A stretch of DNA of 64,000 nucleotides from Eubacterium sp. (GTDB taxonomy: Bacteria; Bacillota; Clostridia; Lachnospirales; Lachnospiraceae), in NCBI GenBank assembly GCA_017539165.1, contig JAFYHN010000068.1:1-64000 (forward strand), written 5' to 3'. This document shows, piece after piece, positions 8,275 through 17,853 of this stretch. Within the stretch, counting starts at the first letter, position 1. Each line of letters starts with the position of its first letter. Both the position numbers and the translations under genes were made by a program. The notes below the pieces were generated by a model. The model worked only from the letters and a program-made list of their open reading frames with translations. It ran no database searches and was not told the origin of the DNA.

Positions 8275-9684
8275 ATGATAAAAGACAACCAGAGATATCT
8301 TAATTTTATGCATATTGTGCTGGATGTAGTCATTCTTATTGCGGCTTACTTCCTGGCTTTATATATTTCTTTTGGAATTAAGTTCAGTAACGTTTTGTCA
8401 CTTAGAAGCTATTTGGCAGTACTTGCTGCTCTTATTCCTATTTATCTTATCGTCTTCAGAGGATTCCATATGTACAATCCTAAGAGACTGATGAGTTCTT
8501 TTGATATCATAAAGAATATATTCCTTTCGAATGTAATCTGTATGATGATTCTTTCTCTGTTTTTGTACCTTTTTAGAAAAAAAGGTGAATTCATGCATTA
8601 TTCCATTAAAGTGGTAGGATGGTTCTTTATTTTCCTTACATTGATGCTCATACTCGAAAGAGTTGGTATAAAGAAGACTCTTTCAGCTATGCGTCGTAAG
8701 GGATATAATCAGAAGCATATTCTTATGGTCGGCTATTCTGACGCATCATCCAGACTTATTGATGCAATAAAGAGAAATCCAGAATGGGGATACAATATGG
8801 TCGGTATTCTTGATGATCTTACAGATATAGGCACTGAGTACAGACATGTCAAGATAACAGGGAAGCTTGGAGATCTGGCAGATATCCTTCAGAGTGATGA
8901 ACAGGATATAGACGAGGTTGCTATAACACTGCCACTGGCTGCTTATGGTAAGCTCGGTGATCTTGTAGATACATGTGAGAAGTATGGAGTGCATACGAAG
9001 TTCATTCCTGATTATACAGAGGTTATCAGTTCGAATCCTGTTACAGGAGATATGGATGGTGTAGCAGTTGTAAATATCAGAAATGTACCACTGACGAATC
9101 CATTCAACAGTTTGGTTAAGAGACTGATAGACATATTTGGATCTCTGTTCTTTATTATCCTCTTTTCGCCAGCTATGATAATCGCAGCTATTGCTGTTAA
9201 AATATCATCTCCAGGTCCTATTTTGTTTAAACAGAAGAGAGTGGGATTTCACAATAAAGAGTTTAATATGTATAAGTTCAGATCAATGGTTCAGCAGCGT
9301 CCTGAGGATGAGAAGAAAGGCTGGACAACAAAGGGTGACGCAAGAGTTACCAAGGTTGGTTCATTTCTTAGAAAAACAAGTATTGATGAGCTGCCTCAGT
9401 TCTTTAACGTGCTGTTTGGTTCTATGAGTATTGTTGGACCTCGTCCTGAGAGAAAGCAGTTTGTTGAACAATTTATGGAGGAAATACCGCGTTATAATGT
9501 AAAACATCAGGTCCGTCCGGGAATAACCGGTTGGGCACAGGTTAATGGGCTCAGAGGAGATACAAGTATTCCTGAGCGTATAAAGTATGATCTCTATTAT
9601 ATAGAGAACTGGACAGTATGGCTTGATATCAAGATCATGTTCCTTACTGTGTTCAAAGGTTTTATAAATAAAAACGCGTATTAG
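8275..9684 (+). CDS. Undecaprenyl-phosphate sugar phosphotransferase (WcaJ/EpsE-like)
   Basis: 469 residues. Four N-terminal membrane helices (about 10-130) are followed by a CoA-binding-like Rossmann region (KHILMVGYSDASSRLIDAIK). A further helix at KRLIDIFGSLFFIILFSPAM leads into the bacterial sugar-transferase catalytic domain with SSPGPILFKQKRVG, YKFRSM, TSIDELPQFFNVL, SIVGPRPE and RPGITGWAQVNG. This is a polyprenyl-phosphate hexose-1-phosphate transferase, which starts repeat-unit assembly on the inner face of the membrane by moving a sugar phosphate from a nucleotide sugar to undecaprenyl phosphate. The sugar is not certain; similar full-length proteins often use UDP-glucose or UDP-galactose. 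It is the first gene after the 8212 promoter, and its GGTGG ribosome site is close to the ATG. Confidence 0.9.
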   Translation: MIKDNQRYLNFMHIVLDVVILIAAYFLALYISFGIKFSNVLSLRSYLAVLAALIPIYLIVFRGFHMYNPKRLMSSFDIIKNIFLSNVICMMILSLFLYLFRKKGEFMHYSIKVVGWFFIFLTLMLILERVGIKKTLSAMRRKGYNQKHILMVGYSDASSRLIDAIKRNPEWGYNMVGILDDLTDIGTEYRHVKITGKLGDLADILQSDEQDIDEVAITLPLAAYGKLGDLVDTCEKYGVHTKFIPDYTEVISSNPVTGDMDGVAVVNIRNVPLTNPFNSLVKRLIDIFGSLFFIILFSPAMIIAAIAVKISSPGPILFKQKRVGFHNKEFNMYKFRSMVQQRPEDEKKGWTTKGDARVTKVGSFLRKTSIDELPQFFNVLFGSMSIVGPRPERKQFVEQFMEEIPRYNVKHQVRPGITGWAQVNGLRGDTSIPERIKYDLYYIENWTVWLDIKIMFLTVFKGFINKNAY

Positions 9685-9697
9685 TAACCGGTGAGAT

Positions 9698-11209
9698 ATG
9701 TCTGAGATAAAACAAAAGTCAATAAAAAAGAACTTTATCATGAATGCGATCCTGACTATGTCAGGAATGATATTTCCGCTCATTACATATCCATATGTAA
9801 TAGATATAATTGGAAAAGAAGGAACAGGGGCGGTAAAATTTGCCACCTCTGTAATTGCATACTTTGCTATGTTTGCACAGTTGGGGATTCCAACATATGG
9901 AATAAAGGCTTGCGCAAAGGTCAGGGATGATAAAGAAAAACTGAGTAAAACTGTGCATGAACTGATGCTCATTAATCTTATGATGAGTGTTGTTGTTTAT
10001 GTACTTTTTTTTGCCAGTCTGTTCATCATTCCCCAATTTGCAGAAGATAGGATTCTTCTGATAATCGTCAGTTCCACTATGTTCTTTAACATGATAGGAA
10101 TTGAGTATTTATACAGAGGCTTGGAACAGTATTCATATATAACGATAAGATCACTTATATTTAAAGCACTGGGACTGGTCCTGATGTTTATTCTGGTCAG
10201 GAAACGTTCGGATGTTGAGATGTATGGAGCTATAACAATCTTTGCGGCATCTGCATCTAACATATTCAATTTTATATATGCCAGAAAACTGATTTCGTTT
10301 AGACGTCAGAAACAGCTAGACTTAAAAAAGCATATCAGACCTGTAATGGTATTTTTTGCCATGTCATGTGCTACTCAGGTATATCTGAATCTGGATGGTA
10401 TCATGCTTGGATTTATGAAGGGAAAAGCTGTTGTAGGAGATTATGATTCGGCTGTAAAGATTAAAGTTATACTTGTAAGTGTTGTTACTTCTTTGGGAGC
10501 TGTGCTTCTTCCGAGAGCATCATATTACATCAAAAATAAAAAGATGGATGAATTCAGAAGGATAACAGCGAAGGCGCTTCATTTTGTATGGGTATTTGCA
10601 ACTCCGCTTACTGTATATTTTATTTTCTTTGCTAAAGAGGGAATAAGATTCCTAACAAAGGATGAATGTATAAATGCGATCCCGGCGATGCAGATAATAG
10701 TTCCAACAGTTCTTTTTATAGGATTATCAAATATACTGGGTATACAGATACTTGTTCCGATAGGAAAAGAGAAGATCGTTCTGTATTCTGAGATTGGAGG
10801 AGCGGTCGTGGATCTGGTGTTGAATGCAATTTTTATACCAAAGTATGATGCGGCAGGAGCTGCTTTCGGAACCACGGTTGCGGAATTGATAGTTGTGATG
10901 ATCCAGCTGTATTTTATGCGTGATATTAAGGATCAGATAGATATAAAACAATCTTTTGCGAAGATTGGATATTGGAAGATCATTATAGCATTGATCGCGG
11001 CGATACCGGCATCAATCTGGGTGAAGATGATAGATGCCAGTGCGTTCACAACATCTATACGTCTTGAAAGTTTTATCATTCTGGCTATTTCCGCTACGAT
11101 GTTCTTTGCGGTATATCTGCTATTGATGATCATCTTAAAGGATAAACTTACCAAAGAGATAGTAGATGGACTGGTATCTAAGTTTAAAAAGAAGAAACAG
11201 ATAGATTAA
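9698..11209 (+). CDS. Oligosaccharide flippase, MOP superfamily (Wzx-like)
   Basis: 503 residues with about 14 hydrophobic helices. The N-terminus SIKKNFIMNAILTMSGMIFP and then LITYPYVIDIIGKEGTGAVKF is typical of Wzx/RfbX flippases, which have a conserved 'YP(Y)v.R.lG' pattern there. Wzx moves lipid-linked repeat units to the outer face of the membrane. It begins 13 bases after the sugar transferase stop, in one operon with it. The last cytoplasmic stretch is Lys-rich. The repeat unit that it carries is unknown, but the UDP-galactopyranose mutase next door suggests that galactofuranose is a component. Confidence 0.9.
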   Translation: MSEIKQKSIKKNFIMNAILTMSGMIFPLITYPYVIDIIGKEGTGAVKFATSVIAYFAMFAQLGIPTYGIKACAKVRDDKEKLSKTVHELMLINLMMSVVVYVLFFASLFIIPQFAEDRILLIIVSSTMFFNMIGIEYLYRGLEQYSYITIRSLIFKALGLVLMFILVRKRSDVEMYGAITIFAASASNIFNFIYARKLISFRRQKQLDLKKHIRPVMVFFAMSCATQVYLNLDGIMLGFMKGKAVVGDYDSAVKIKVILVSVVTSLGAVLLPRASYYIKNKKMDEFRRITAKALHFVWVFATPLTVYFIFFAKEGIRFLTKDECINAIPAMQIIVPTVLFIGLSNILGIQILVPIGKEKIVLYSEIGGAVVDLVLNAIFIPKYDAAGAAFGTTVAELIVVMIQLYFMRDIKDQIDIKQSFAKIGYWKIIIALIAAIPASIWVKMIDASAFTTSIRLESFIILAISATMFFAVYLLLMIILKDKLTKEIVDGLVSKFKKKKQID

Positions 11210-11247
11210 TATATAAATACTTCAAAAGGATAAAATAGGAGGAAGTT

Positions 11248-12393
11248 ATGGCAGAATATGATTATCTTGTAGTAGGAGCGGGACTTTTCGGAGCGGTATT
11301 TACTCAGAAAGCGAGAGAAGCAGGAAAGAAAGTTCTTGTTATTGACAAGAGAGATACAATTGCAGGAAATGTGTATACAGAGGATGTTGAAGGCATCAAA
11401 GTTCATAAATATGGTGCCCATATCTTCCATACAAATGATACAGAAGTATGGAACTATGTTACAAGATTTGCTACATTTAACAGATTTACAAACTCACCTG
11501 TTGCAAATTACAAAGGAGAACTTTACAGTCTTCCTTTTAATATGTATACATTTAATAAGATGTGGGGAGTTATCACACCTCAGGAAGCAGCTGATAAGAT
11601 AGAGGAGCAGAAGAAAGAGGCGGGAATAACCGAACCTAAGAATCTTGAAGAACAGGCAATATCTCTTGTGGGAAGAGATATCTATGAGAAGCTCATCAAG
11701 GGATATACAGAAAAGCAGTGGGGACGTCCTTGTACAGAACTCCCAAGCTTTATCATCAAGAGACTTCCGGTTCGTCTTACATTTGACAACAACTATTTCA
11801 ATGCCCTTTATCAGGGAATTCCTGTTGGTGGATACACAAAGCTTGTTGAGAATATGCTCGGCGATACTGAGGTAAGACTAGGCGTTGATTATCTTGAGAA
11901 TAAAGAAGAGCTTGATAAGCTTGCTGATACAGTTGTTTATACAGGTGCAATAGATGCATACTTCGGATATTCACTTGGTAATCTTGAGTACAGATCTGTA
12001 AGATTCGAGAATGAACTTCTGGATATTCCGAACTTCCAGGGGAATGCTGCAGTTAATTATACGGATCGTGAGACTCTTTGGACACGTATCATTGAACATA
12101 AATGGTTTGAGTTTGGAAAAGATGAGAATGGAAACGATCTTCCAAAGACTGTTATATCAAGAGAGTACAGTTCGGAGTGGAAGCCTGGAGATGAACCGTA
12201 CTATCCTGTAAATGACGAAAAGAACGGTGCACTTTATCAGAAGTATAAGAAGATGGCTGAAGATGAGCAGGCTAAAATTAGTGCACAAGGAAGAAATGTT
12301 ATATTCGGTGGTCGTCTTGGTGAATACAAGTATTATGATATGGATCAGGTAATAGCACGAGCGCTTGAAGTGTGTAAAGAGAATAATCTGTAG
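11248..12393 (+). CDS. glf: UDP-galactopyranose mutase
   Basis: 381 residues, the usual bacterial length. The N-terminal FAD-binding motif DYLVVGAGLFGAVFTQKARE is present, then VHKYGAHIFHTND, YTEKQWGR, VGGYTKLVENML, and near the C-terminus FGGRLGEYKYYDMDQVIARA, all hallmarks of Glf. The flavoenzyme interconverts UDP-galactopyranose and UDP-galactofuranose in the cytoplasm. A strong AGGAGG stands just before the ATG. Its presence means that the polysaccharide made by this block very probably contains galactofuranose. No galactofuranosyltransferase is recognised by name here; the large GT2 protein two genes downstream is the natural candidate. Confidence 0.95.
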   Translation: MAEYDYLVVGAGLFGAVFTQKAREAGKKVLVIDKRDTIAGNVYTEDVEGIKVHKYGAHIFHTNDTEVWNYVTRFATFNRFTNSPVANYKGELYSLPFNMYTFNKMWGVITPQEAADKIEEQKKEAGITEPKNLEEQAISLVGRDIYEKLIKGYTEKQWGRPCTELPSFIIKRLPVRLTFDNNYFNALYQGIPVGGYTKLVENMLGDTEVRLGVDYLENKEELDKLADTVVYTGAIDAYFGYSLGNLEYRSVRFENELLDIPNFQGNAAVNYTDRETLWTRIIEHKWFEFGKDENGNDLPKTVISREYSSEWKPGDEPYYPVNDEKNGALYQKYKKMAEDEQAKISAQGRNVIFGGRLGEYKYYDMDQVIARALEVCKENNL

Positions 12394-12439
12394 ATAGCAA
12401 GTAGGTTGATATTGTATTGATTTCTCTAAGGTAGCGTAT

Positions 12440-13516
12440 ATGTCCCAGTATTTACTTGCGGCTCTTTGTTTTGTAGGATATCTGACGATATACTACCTGG
12501 TGGGAGTTGCTGTTTCAAAAATATTAAAATTGGATAATAATCCTGTTCGTCAGCTTTTGGTCGGTATGTTCGCATATGGAATACTCTTTTTCATATATGT
12601 TCTTCCATTGAAGTTTATGATCGTCCCGGTAAATGTGATCGGAAAGATATGGGTTGTTATATTGGGACTACTATGTCTTTTCATAGTAGTCACTCTCCGT
12701 AAATATATGGCAAAAGGTTTAAAAAAATGGGCAGCATATATCAAGAAGAATAAAACAGCAGCCATAGTTGTTGGTTTATTTACAGCCTTTCAGGTGACAT
12801 TTGTTGAGATATACTGTCGCCTTGTTGCCGGTTATAATCAGGTGTGGTTCGTTGGATGGGTCAGTAACGGAGTTCTTCATAATGAACTGATGACTTACGA
12901 TGTCGTAACCGGGGGTCCATTATCTGTCTTCCCGAATGATAGATATCTATGTACATTTTTGGATCATAGTGCTGTGATATGCAGGATTTTCCATATTCAT
13001 CCTATGGTTGAGGTGAGAACAGTACTTACGGGAATATTTGTTCTTGTACAGTGTCTTGTGATATGGGAACTTGCTAAGTGCATAGGTAAGGGACGGCAGG
13101 ATAGAAGCATTCTGGCATTTCTGCTTTATTGGGGTGTAAGAAATGCGATGGTCGGCTCGCAACTGCTACCGTCTTACTATACATTTTTCAGAACTTATGA
13201 GGGAAAAGGCTTTGTAATGAATGTTCCTATTCCACTTATGATGCTGATCATGTGGAAAATGTATGATAAACCTGAGAAGACAAAGTATCTATGGGAGAGC
13301 GTTGTGATCATATGGGGGAGTATGACATATTCTCTGTCGATGATGTTTACATATCCGTTTGTATTGGCAGCATACATTCCGTTTATGCTGGCAAAAAAAG
13401 ACGGAAGAAAATATATGTTTAGAAATATAGTAGTGATAGGTCTTGAATGTCTGGTGTTCTTTGGAATATATTATCTCGGAAGAATCGGGATCTTGGATCT
13501 GACAATCAGGCGATGA
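12440..13516 (+). CDS. Polytopic membrane protein, N-terminal part (DUF6077-like)
   Basis: 358 codons encode about nine or ten membrane helices, from YLLAALCFVGYLTIYYLVGV to VVIGLECLVFFGIYYLGR. The frame ends at a TGA (13514-13516), and exactly the same frame continues for seven codons to the ATG of the next reading frame, so the two read as one protein of about 661 residues broken by a single stop. The plan resembles membrane proteins of surface-polysaccharide loci annotated as DUF6077 (recalled, not searched). A GT-C type transferase or polymerase role is possible, and no other Wzy candidate is present in the block. It may be a full gene by itself, a pseudogene, or read through. Confidence 0.6.
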   Translation: MSQYLLAALCFVGYLTIYYLVGVAVSKILKLDNNPVRQLLVGMFAYGILFFIYVLPLKFMIVPVNVIGKIWVVILGLLCLFIVVTLRKYMAKGLKKWAAYIKKNKTAAIVVGLFTAFQVTFVEIYCRLVAGYNQVWFVGWVSNGVLHNELMTYDVVTGGPLSVFPNDRYLCTFLDHSAVICRIFHIHPMVEVRTVLTGIFVLVQCLVIWELAKCIGKGRQDRSILAFLLYWGVRNAMVGSQLLPSYYTFFRTYEGKGFVMNVPIPLMMLIMWKMYDKPEKTKYLWESVVIIWGSMTYSLSMMFTYPFVLAAYIPFMLAKKDGRKYMFRNIVVIGLECLVFFGIYYLGRIGILDLTIRR

Positions 13517-13537
13517 CCAGGAAGGAAAGGACAGTAT

Positions 13538-14425
13538 ATGCATTTTGATTCAAGTGAATATAGCGGTACCGATTACTTCTGGAAGGCTATGAGCGTATAT
13601 ATAAAAACCTTTACTCCGGCGATAAAAATATTACTGATAGGATATACACTCCTGTTACTTTTTATTCTGATAAAAGGAAATAAGAAGGAAAGACTATTTT
13701 TTCTCGTGAGTCTGTTGATTCTTGGGATAATATGTCTTAATCCTTGGATGGCCTGGTTTCTGGTAGAACACTTTGGTTTTTCCTTGAGGTATTTCAGATT
13801 GTTCTGGGTTATTCCGGTATCAATGGGATATACTTATTTCGGAATAAAGATATACAAAGGATTCAATTCCGGTTGGCAGAGAGTGCTATGCTATATATTT
13901 GTTTTGGGACTTCTCGGAAGTTCATATTACCTGGTTTATCAAAAGTCAAAGACACATGATATATATACGGGTGCCGTTGAGAATACGGGACTTATTCCAA
14001 TTCCAAATATCTATCGTGTGGAAGATGACGTTATAGAAGCATGTAGACTTATAGAAGAAGATGCAGGGGATGAACATGCGCTGAAAAAAGCCTTATATAA
14101 CAGGAATGTATTTCTAGAGATAAGAACTTATGATGCATCAATTCTGTCAATGGTCCAGTATCCGAATGAAATACCTGAAATAGTAAACTTTGAACAGGCG
14201 CTTAAAGAGGAAAACTGGGAAGGGGCTCTTTGGGATCTTTTCAAAGGGAAACTTGGTGGTGCGAGTAAGGAACTCATTAATCCTGATACGATTAGAGACG
14301 TATGTATAAATTCTGGGTGTGAATACATAATTCTTTCAAAGAACCACAAGTGGAGAAAGAAATTTTGCAAAAACATGACAGTACTTGGAGAAGCGGGAAG
14401 ATTTATAATAATTAAAGTTGAGTAA
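13538..14425 (+). CDS. Continuation of the DUF6077-like membrane protein, C-terminal part
   Basis: 295 codons in the same frame as the preceding gene, only 21 bases after its TGA. The N-terminal region holds about four helices (for example IKILLIGYTLLLLFILIKG and LFFLVSLLILGIICLNPWMAW); the last 150 residues are soluble, with VEDDVIEACRLIEED and CEYIILSKNHKWRKKF, resembling the extracellular C-terminal domain of large polytopic transferases. AGGAAAGG lies about seven bases before the ATG at 13538, so separate translation is possible. The parts together have the expected order of helices then soluble domain, which favours one ancestral gene. I list it as a CDS because nothing besides the one stop codon is broken. 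Confidence 0.6.
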   Translation: MHFDSSEYSGTDYFWKAMSVYIKTFTPAIKILLIGYTLLLLFILIKGNKKERLFFLVSLLILGIICLNPWMAWFLVEHFGFSLRYFRLFWVIPVSMGYTYFGIKIYKGFNSGWQRVLCYIFVLGLLGSSYYLVYQKSKTHDIYTGAVENTGLIPIPNIYRVEDDVIEACRLIEEDAGDEHALKKALYNRNVFLEIRTYDASILSMVQYPNEIPEIVNFEQALKEENWEGALWDLFKGKLGGASKELINPDTIRDVCINSGCEYIILSKNHKWRKKFCKNMTVLGEAGRFIIIKVE

Positions 14426-14442
14426 AAAAGGTGGAACTCTAG

Positions 14443-16920
14443 ATGGCTGAAAAAGAAAGACAGGGATTTTTCTTTGATAGAATAAGAAGCACAGTAGATG
14501 GAAAGAGAAATATAGTTGTTCAAGGATATGCTGTGGATGGTTACCTTGAAGACATTCGCCCAAGAGCTGCAGTATTTGTAGGCAGAAGACCGGTAAAGAC
14601 ACTGAAATGCAGTATTAAAACCGTTAAGCTTCCGCCAACTATGATGAGGAGACGTCGAGGAGATACAATATCTTATCTTGGAGTTTTCTTTGTTGATCTG
14701 TCTGAGGTAACGAAAATGTATGGAGCCGGCGCTAAGCTTGTGGTTATTGCAGAGAAGAGGGATAAGACCGGCGCAAGAAAAAGGGATATGATATATAAAT
14801 GTCCTCTTGATAAAGCGATTGACAGAATGTACAGTTATTTCTTTTCTGTTGATCTGGCTTATGCTGAAGATGGAAAAACTTATATCAAGGGCTGGATGGC
14901 GGGCAGCTCGTCGACAGTTATCAAGATAAAGAATATAGATAAGCATGATAAGAATCCTGTTATAATGAATTATAATATAGAATTCATTCCTAGAGATGAT
15001 GTACTCATAGAATATCCGGAGTGCCTGGATGATATGAATTTCGGATTTGAGATATCAGTTGATGGAGAGTATAAAAAGCTCGAACTGGATATGAGTGAGG
15101 GTGAACGAACTCTGAAGAGAGTTATAAGTGTCGGAGAGAGTGACGATGAGTTCTCTAAGGCAAATGTAATAAGTAGATATTCTGAGAAGGTAGTGAGAAA
15201 TCTCAGGAATTATGGACTTGCTGAAACTTTATCGAAGGTAAAGGTACATCTGTCTCCATCGTATGTATATCTTAATAGGAATTATGATAAATGGATAAAA
15301 AAGAATTCTCCGAATGCTGAAGATCTGAAGGAACAGCAGAAGAATGAGAAATCATTTGCTTTTAGGCCGCTTTTCAGTATCCTTGTGCCTCTTTATGAAA
15401 CAGATGAACGTTTTCTGGATGAATTGATAAAATCTATTCAGGGTCAGACTTATACAAACTGGGAAATCTGCTTCTCTGATGGAAGCAAGGATTCTGAAAG
15501 ACTAAGCGGGATCATAGGAAAGTATTCAAAAAAGGACGGCAGGATCAGATATACTGCTGAACTTCCGGGACCTTTGGGAATCTCTTCGAATACTAATCAG
15601 GCGTATACGATCGCTAAGGGAGACTTCATAGTGCTAGGTGATCATGATGATCTCTTTACTCCGGATGCACTTTATGGATGCGTAGAGGCACTTCAGACCG
15701 GAAAGGATGAAATAGATGTCCTATATACGGATGAAGATAAGACAAATGCGAAAGCAAAGAAAAGATTTGAACCAAATATAAAACCTGACTTTAATCAGGA
15801 GCTGCTTGAAAGCTGTAACTATATAACACATATGTTTGTTGTCAGAAAGTCTCTGATTGAAGAGGTTGGACTATTTGACGACGAATATAACGGGGCGCAG
15901 GATTATGACTTCATTCTCAGATGTACTGAGAAAGCGAGAAATATTTATCATATTCCGAATGTAGTTTACAGCTGGAGGATAAATGATACTTCTACAGCAG
16001 GAAATCCTGCAGCAAAAATGTATGCTTATGATGCAGGAGCAAAGGCGCTCCAGGCGCATTACGACAGAATGGGGATATCAGCAAAAGCTCAGATAGGAGA
16101 TCATCTGGGGTATTATCACACTGTGTATGATATCAAATGTACACAGTCAGATAAAGAACAGCCGATACTTTATGTGGCGGTTATAGATGCGGATGATCAG
16201 GAGAAGTATGATAAAACCGTTAAGTCAATAGAAGGAAAGTCAGACTTCAAGAATATCGAATATTTACGTGTTGAATCAGACGGCAATACGAGTCTTGCTG
16301 TACAGCTTAACAAAGCAGTGGATACAGTCAGAGAAAAAGCTATAGCGGAAGGATATAAAGAAGAAAACACCTATGTTGTATTTGTTGAATCAGGTGTTAC
16401 AATGATGGGAGAGGATGGTCTCTCCAATATGTTGTCCTATCTTTCAAACAGAACAGATGTGGGTGCTATAGGCGGAAAGATTTACTGCGCTGATGGAACT
16501 ATATGTCATGCCGGAGCGATTCTTGAGAAAGAGAATGTTGTTGGCTGGATGTATATCCGTCACAGTGTATATGATGAAGTATACTTTAATTACAGTGCAT
16601 ATTCAGCTGTTCATCGTGGAGTGACAATGATGCGTCTTAGTGACATTTCTGAGAATGGAACCTGGTCAGAAGAATACGAAGGCGATTATTCAATGATAGA
16701 TTACACCTATCGTATGGGTGAAAAAGGTAAGAAGTCCATATATGATGCAAATGCTGAATTCAAGATGCGTCCTGTAAGAGGGTATGATACAGATGAGTTC
16801 TTTGAAAGAAAAGGACTTACGAGAAAAGATCTCCGAATATTCAGGTCTAATCGACCGGATGTTTATAAAAATGGCGATATATATTATACTAATAACATTG
16901 TATATGAAAAAGAGAGGTAA
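14443..16920 (+). CDS. Large GT2 glycosyltransferase with N-terminal beta-rich domain
   Basis: 825 residues. Residues 1-290 are beta-rich and carry no recognised catalytic motif. A GT-A/GT2 domain starts near residue 308 with [20 protein letters not shown]; the nucleotide-binding acidic motif is [11 protein letters not shown] and the later region has [16 protein letters not shown], typical of GT2. A second, degenerate GT2-like segment covers about 570-790 ([32 protein letters not shown]). This N-domain plus double-GT2 arrangement is common for O-antigen/rhamnan-type chain assembly enzymes. The donor could be UDP-galactofuranose or a dTDP-sugar, given glf and rfbA beside it. It starts 17 bases after the membrane protein and ends five bases before rfbA. 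Confidence 0.85.
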   Translation: MAEKERQGFFFDRIRSTVDGKRNIVVQGYAVDGYLEDIRPRAAVFVGRRPVKTLKCSIKTVKLPPTMMRRRRGDTISYLGVFFVDLSEVTKMYGAGAKLVVIAEKRDKTGARKRDMIYKCPLDKAIDRMYSYFFSVDLAYAEDGKTYIKGWMAGSSSTVIKIKNIDKHDKNPVIMNYNIEFIPRDDVLIEYPECLDDMNFGFEISVDGEYKKLELDMSEGERTLKRVISVGESDDEFSKANVISRYSEKVVRNLRNYGLAETLSKVKVHLSPSYVYLNRNYDKWIKKNSPNAEDLKEQQKNEKSFAFRPLFSILVPLYETDERFLDELIKSIQGQTYTNWEICFSDGSKDSERLSGIIGKYSKKDGRIRYTAELPGPLGISSNTNQAYTIAKGDFIVLGDHDDLFTPDALYGCVEALQTGKDEIDVLYTDEDKTNAKAKKRFEPNIKPDFNQELLESCNYITHMFVVRKSLIEEVGLFDDEYNGAQDYDFILRCTEKARNIYHIPNVVYSWRINDTSTAGNPAAKMYAYDAGAKALQAHYDRMGISAKAQIGDHLGYYHTVYDIKCTQSDKEQPILYVAVIDADDQEKYDKTVKSIEGKSDFKNIEYLRVESDGNTSLAVQLNKAVDTVREKAIAEGYKEENTYVVFVESGVTMMGEDGLSNMLSYLSNRTDVGAIGGKIYCADGTICHAGAILEKENVVGWMYIRHSVYDEVYFNYSAYSAVHRGVTMMRLSDISENGTWSEEYEGDYSMIDYTYRMGEKGKKSIYDANAEFKMRPVRGYDTDEFFERKGLTRKDLRIFRSNRPDVYKNGDIYYTNNIVYEKER

Positions 16921-16925
16921 GAGAC

Positions 16926-17795
16926 ATGAAAGGAATCATACTTGCCGGTGGATCCGGTACAAGGCTTTATCCGTTAACTAAGGCAGTATCAAAACAGATG
17001 ATGCCTGTATATGATAAGCCGATGATCTATTATCCATTGTCAACTCTGATGCTGGCAGGGATCAGAGAGGTTTTGATAATCTCAACTCCGAGAGACCTTC
17101 CGGCATTTAAAGAACTTTTTGGAAGCGGAGAGCAGCTTGGAATGGAATTCAGTTACGCTGTTCAGGAAACACCGAGAGGACTTGCTGATGCGTTTATAAT
17201 CGGTGAAAAATTCATCGGAAGCGATAATGTTGCACTCGTCCTTGGAGATAATATATTTTATGGACAGAGCTTTTCAAAAGTTCTTAGAGCAGCGGCTGAA
17301 CGCGAAAAAGGAGCTACTATATTTGGATACTATGTAAAAGATCCAAGAGAATATGGAGTAGTTGAATTTGATGAAAATGGTAAGGCGCTTTCAATTGAAG
17401 AAAAGCCTGCTGTTCCAAAGTCAAACTATGCAGTTCCCGGACTTTACTTCTATGACAACGACGTTGTTGAGATAGCGAAGAATGTTAAGCCATCTGCAAG
17501 AGGTGAGATAGAGATTACATCTATTAATAATGAATATCTTAACAGAGGAACACTTATGGTTGAAACTCTGGGAAGAGGATTTGCATGGTTAGATACTGGT
17601 AATCATGATATGCTTCTGGATGCAGCTGACTTTGTTGCAGCATTTCAGAAGAGACAGGGAATGTATATATCATGTATCGAGGAGATTGCATTCCGTCGTG
17701 GTTTCATTGACAGAAATCAGCTTCTTCTTTTAGCTGAGCCACTAATGAAAACGCCTTATGGACAGTATCTTGTTGATGTTGCAAATGGTCTTTAG
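16926..17795 (+). CDS. rfbA: Glucose-1-phosphate thymidylyltransferase
   Basis: 289 residues, the usual length. The nucleotidyltransferase signature [20 protein letters not shown] is at the N-terminus, followed by [19 protein letters not shown] and the metal/sugar-binding [10 protein letters not shown]. The enzyme makes dTDP-glucose from dTTP and glucose-1-phosphate, the first step to dTDP-rhamnose and related deoxysugars. The next enzyme of the pathway, rfbB, is at 58.4 kb in this window rather than adjacent, and rfbC and rfbD are not in the window. It belongs to the surface-polysaccharide operon (five bases from the GT2 gene). The end of the operon is unclear because no terminator hairpin is seen before the amidase gene. 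Confidence 0.95.
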   Translation: MKGIILAGGSGTRLYPLTKAVSKQMMPVYDKPMIYYPLSTLMLAGIREVLIISTPRDLPAFKELFGSGEQLGMEFSYAVQETPRGLADAFIIGEKFIGSDNVALVLGDNIFYGQSFSKVLRAAAEREKGATIFGYYVKDPREYGVVEFDENGKALSIEEKPAVPKSNYAVPGLYFYDNDVVEIAKNVKPSARGEIEITSINNEYLNRGTLMVETLGRGFAWLDTGNHDMLLDAADFVAAFQKRQGMYISCIEEIAFRRGFIDRNQLLLLAEPLMKTPYGQYLVDVANGL

Positions 17796-17853
17796 ATCAT
17801 TTACATATAGTAACTAAAGGTTAAAGGAAACGAAATTAAAGAGGAAGATTAAA

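Noticed and set aside
13516-13538. Frameshift in the DUF6077-like gene
   Set aside because: Both parts are in the same frame; only a stop codon separates them, so no indel is needed.
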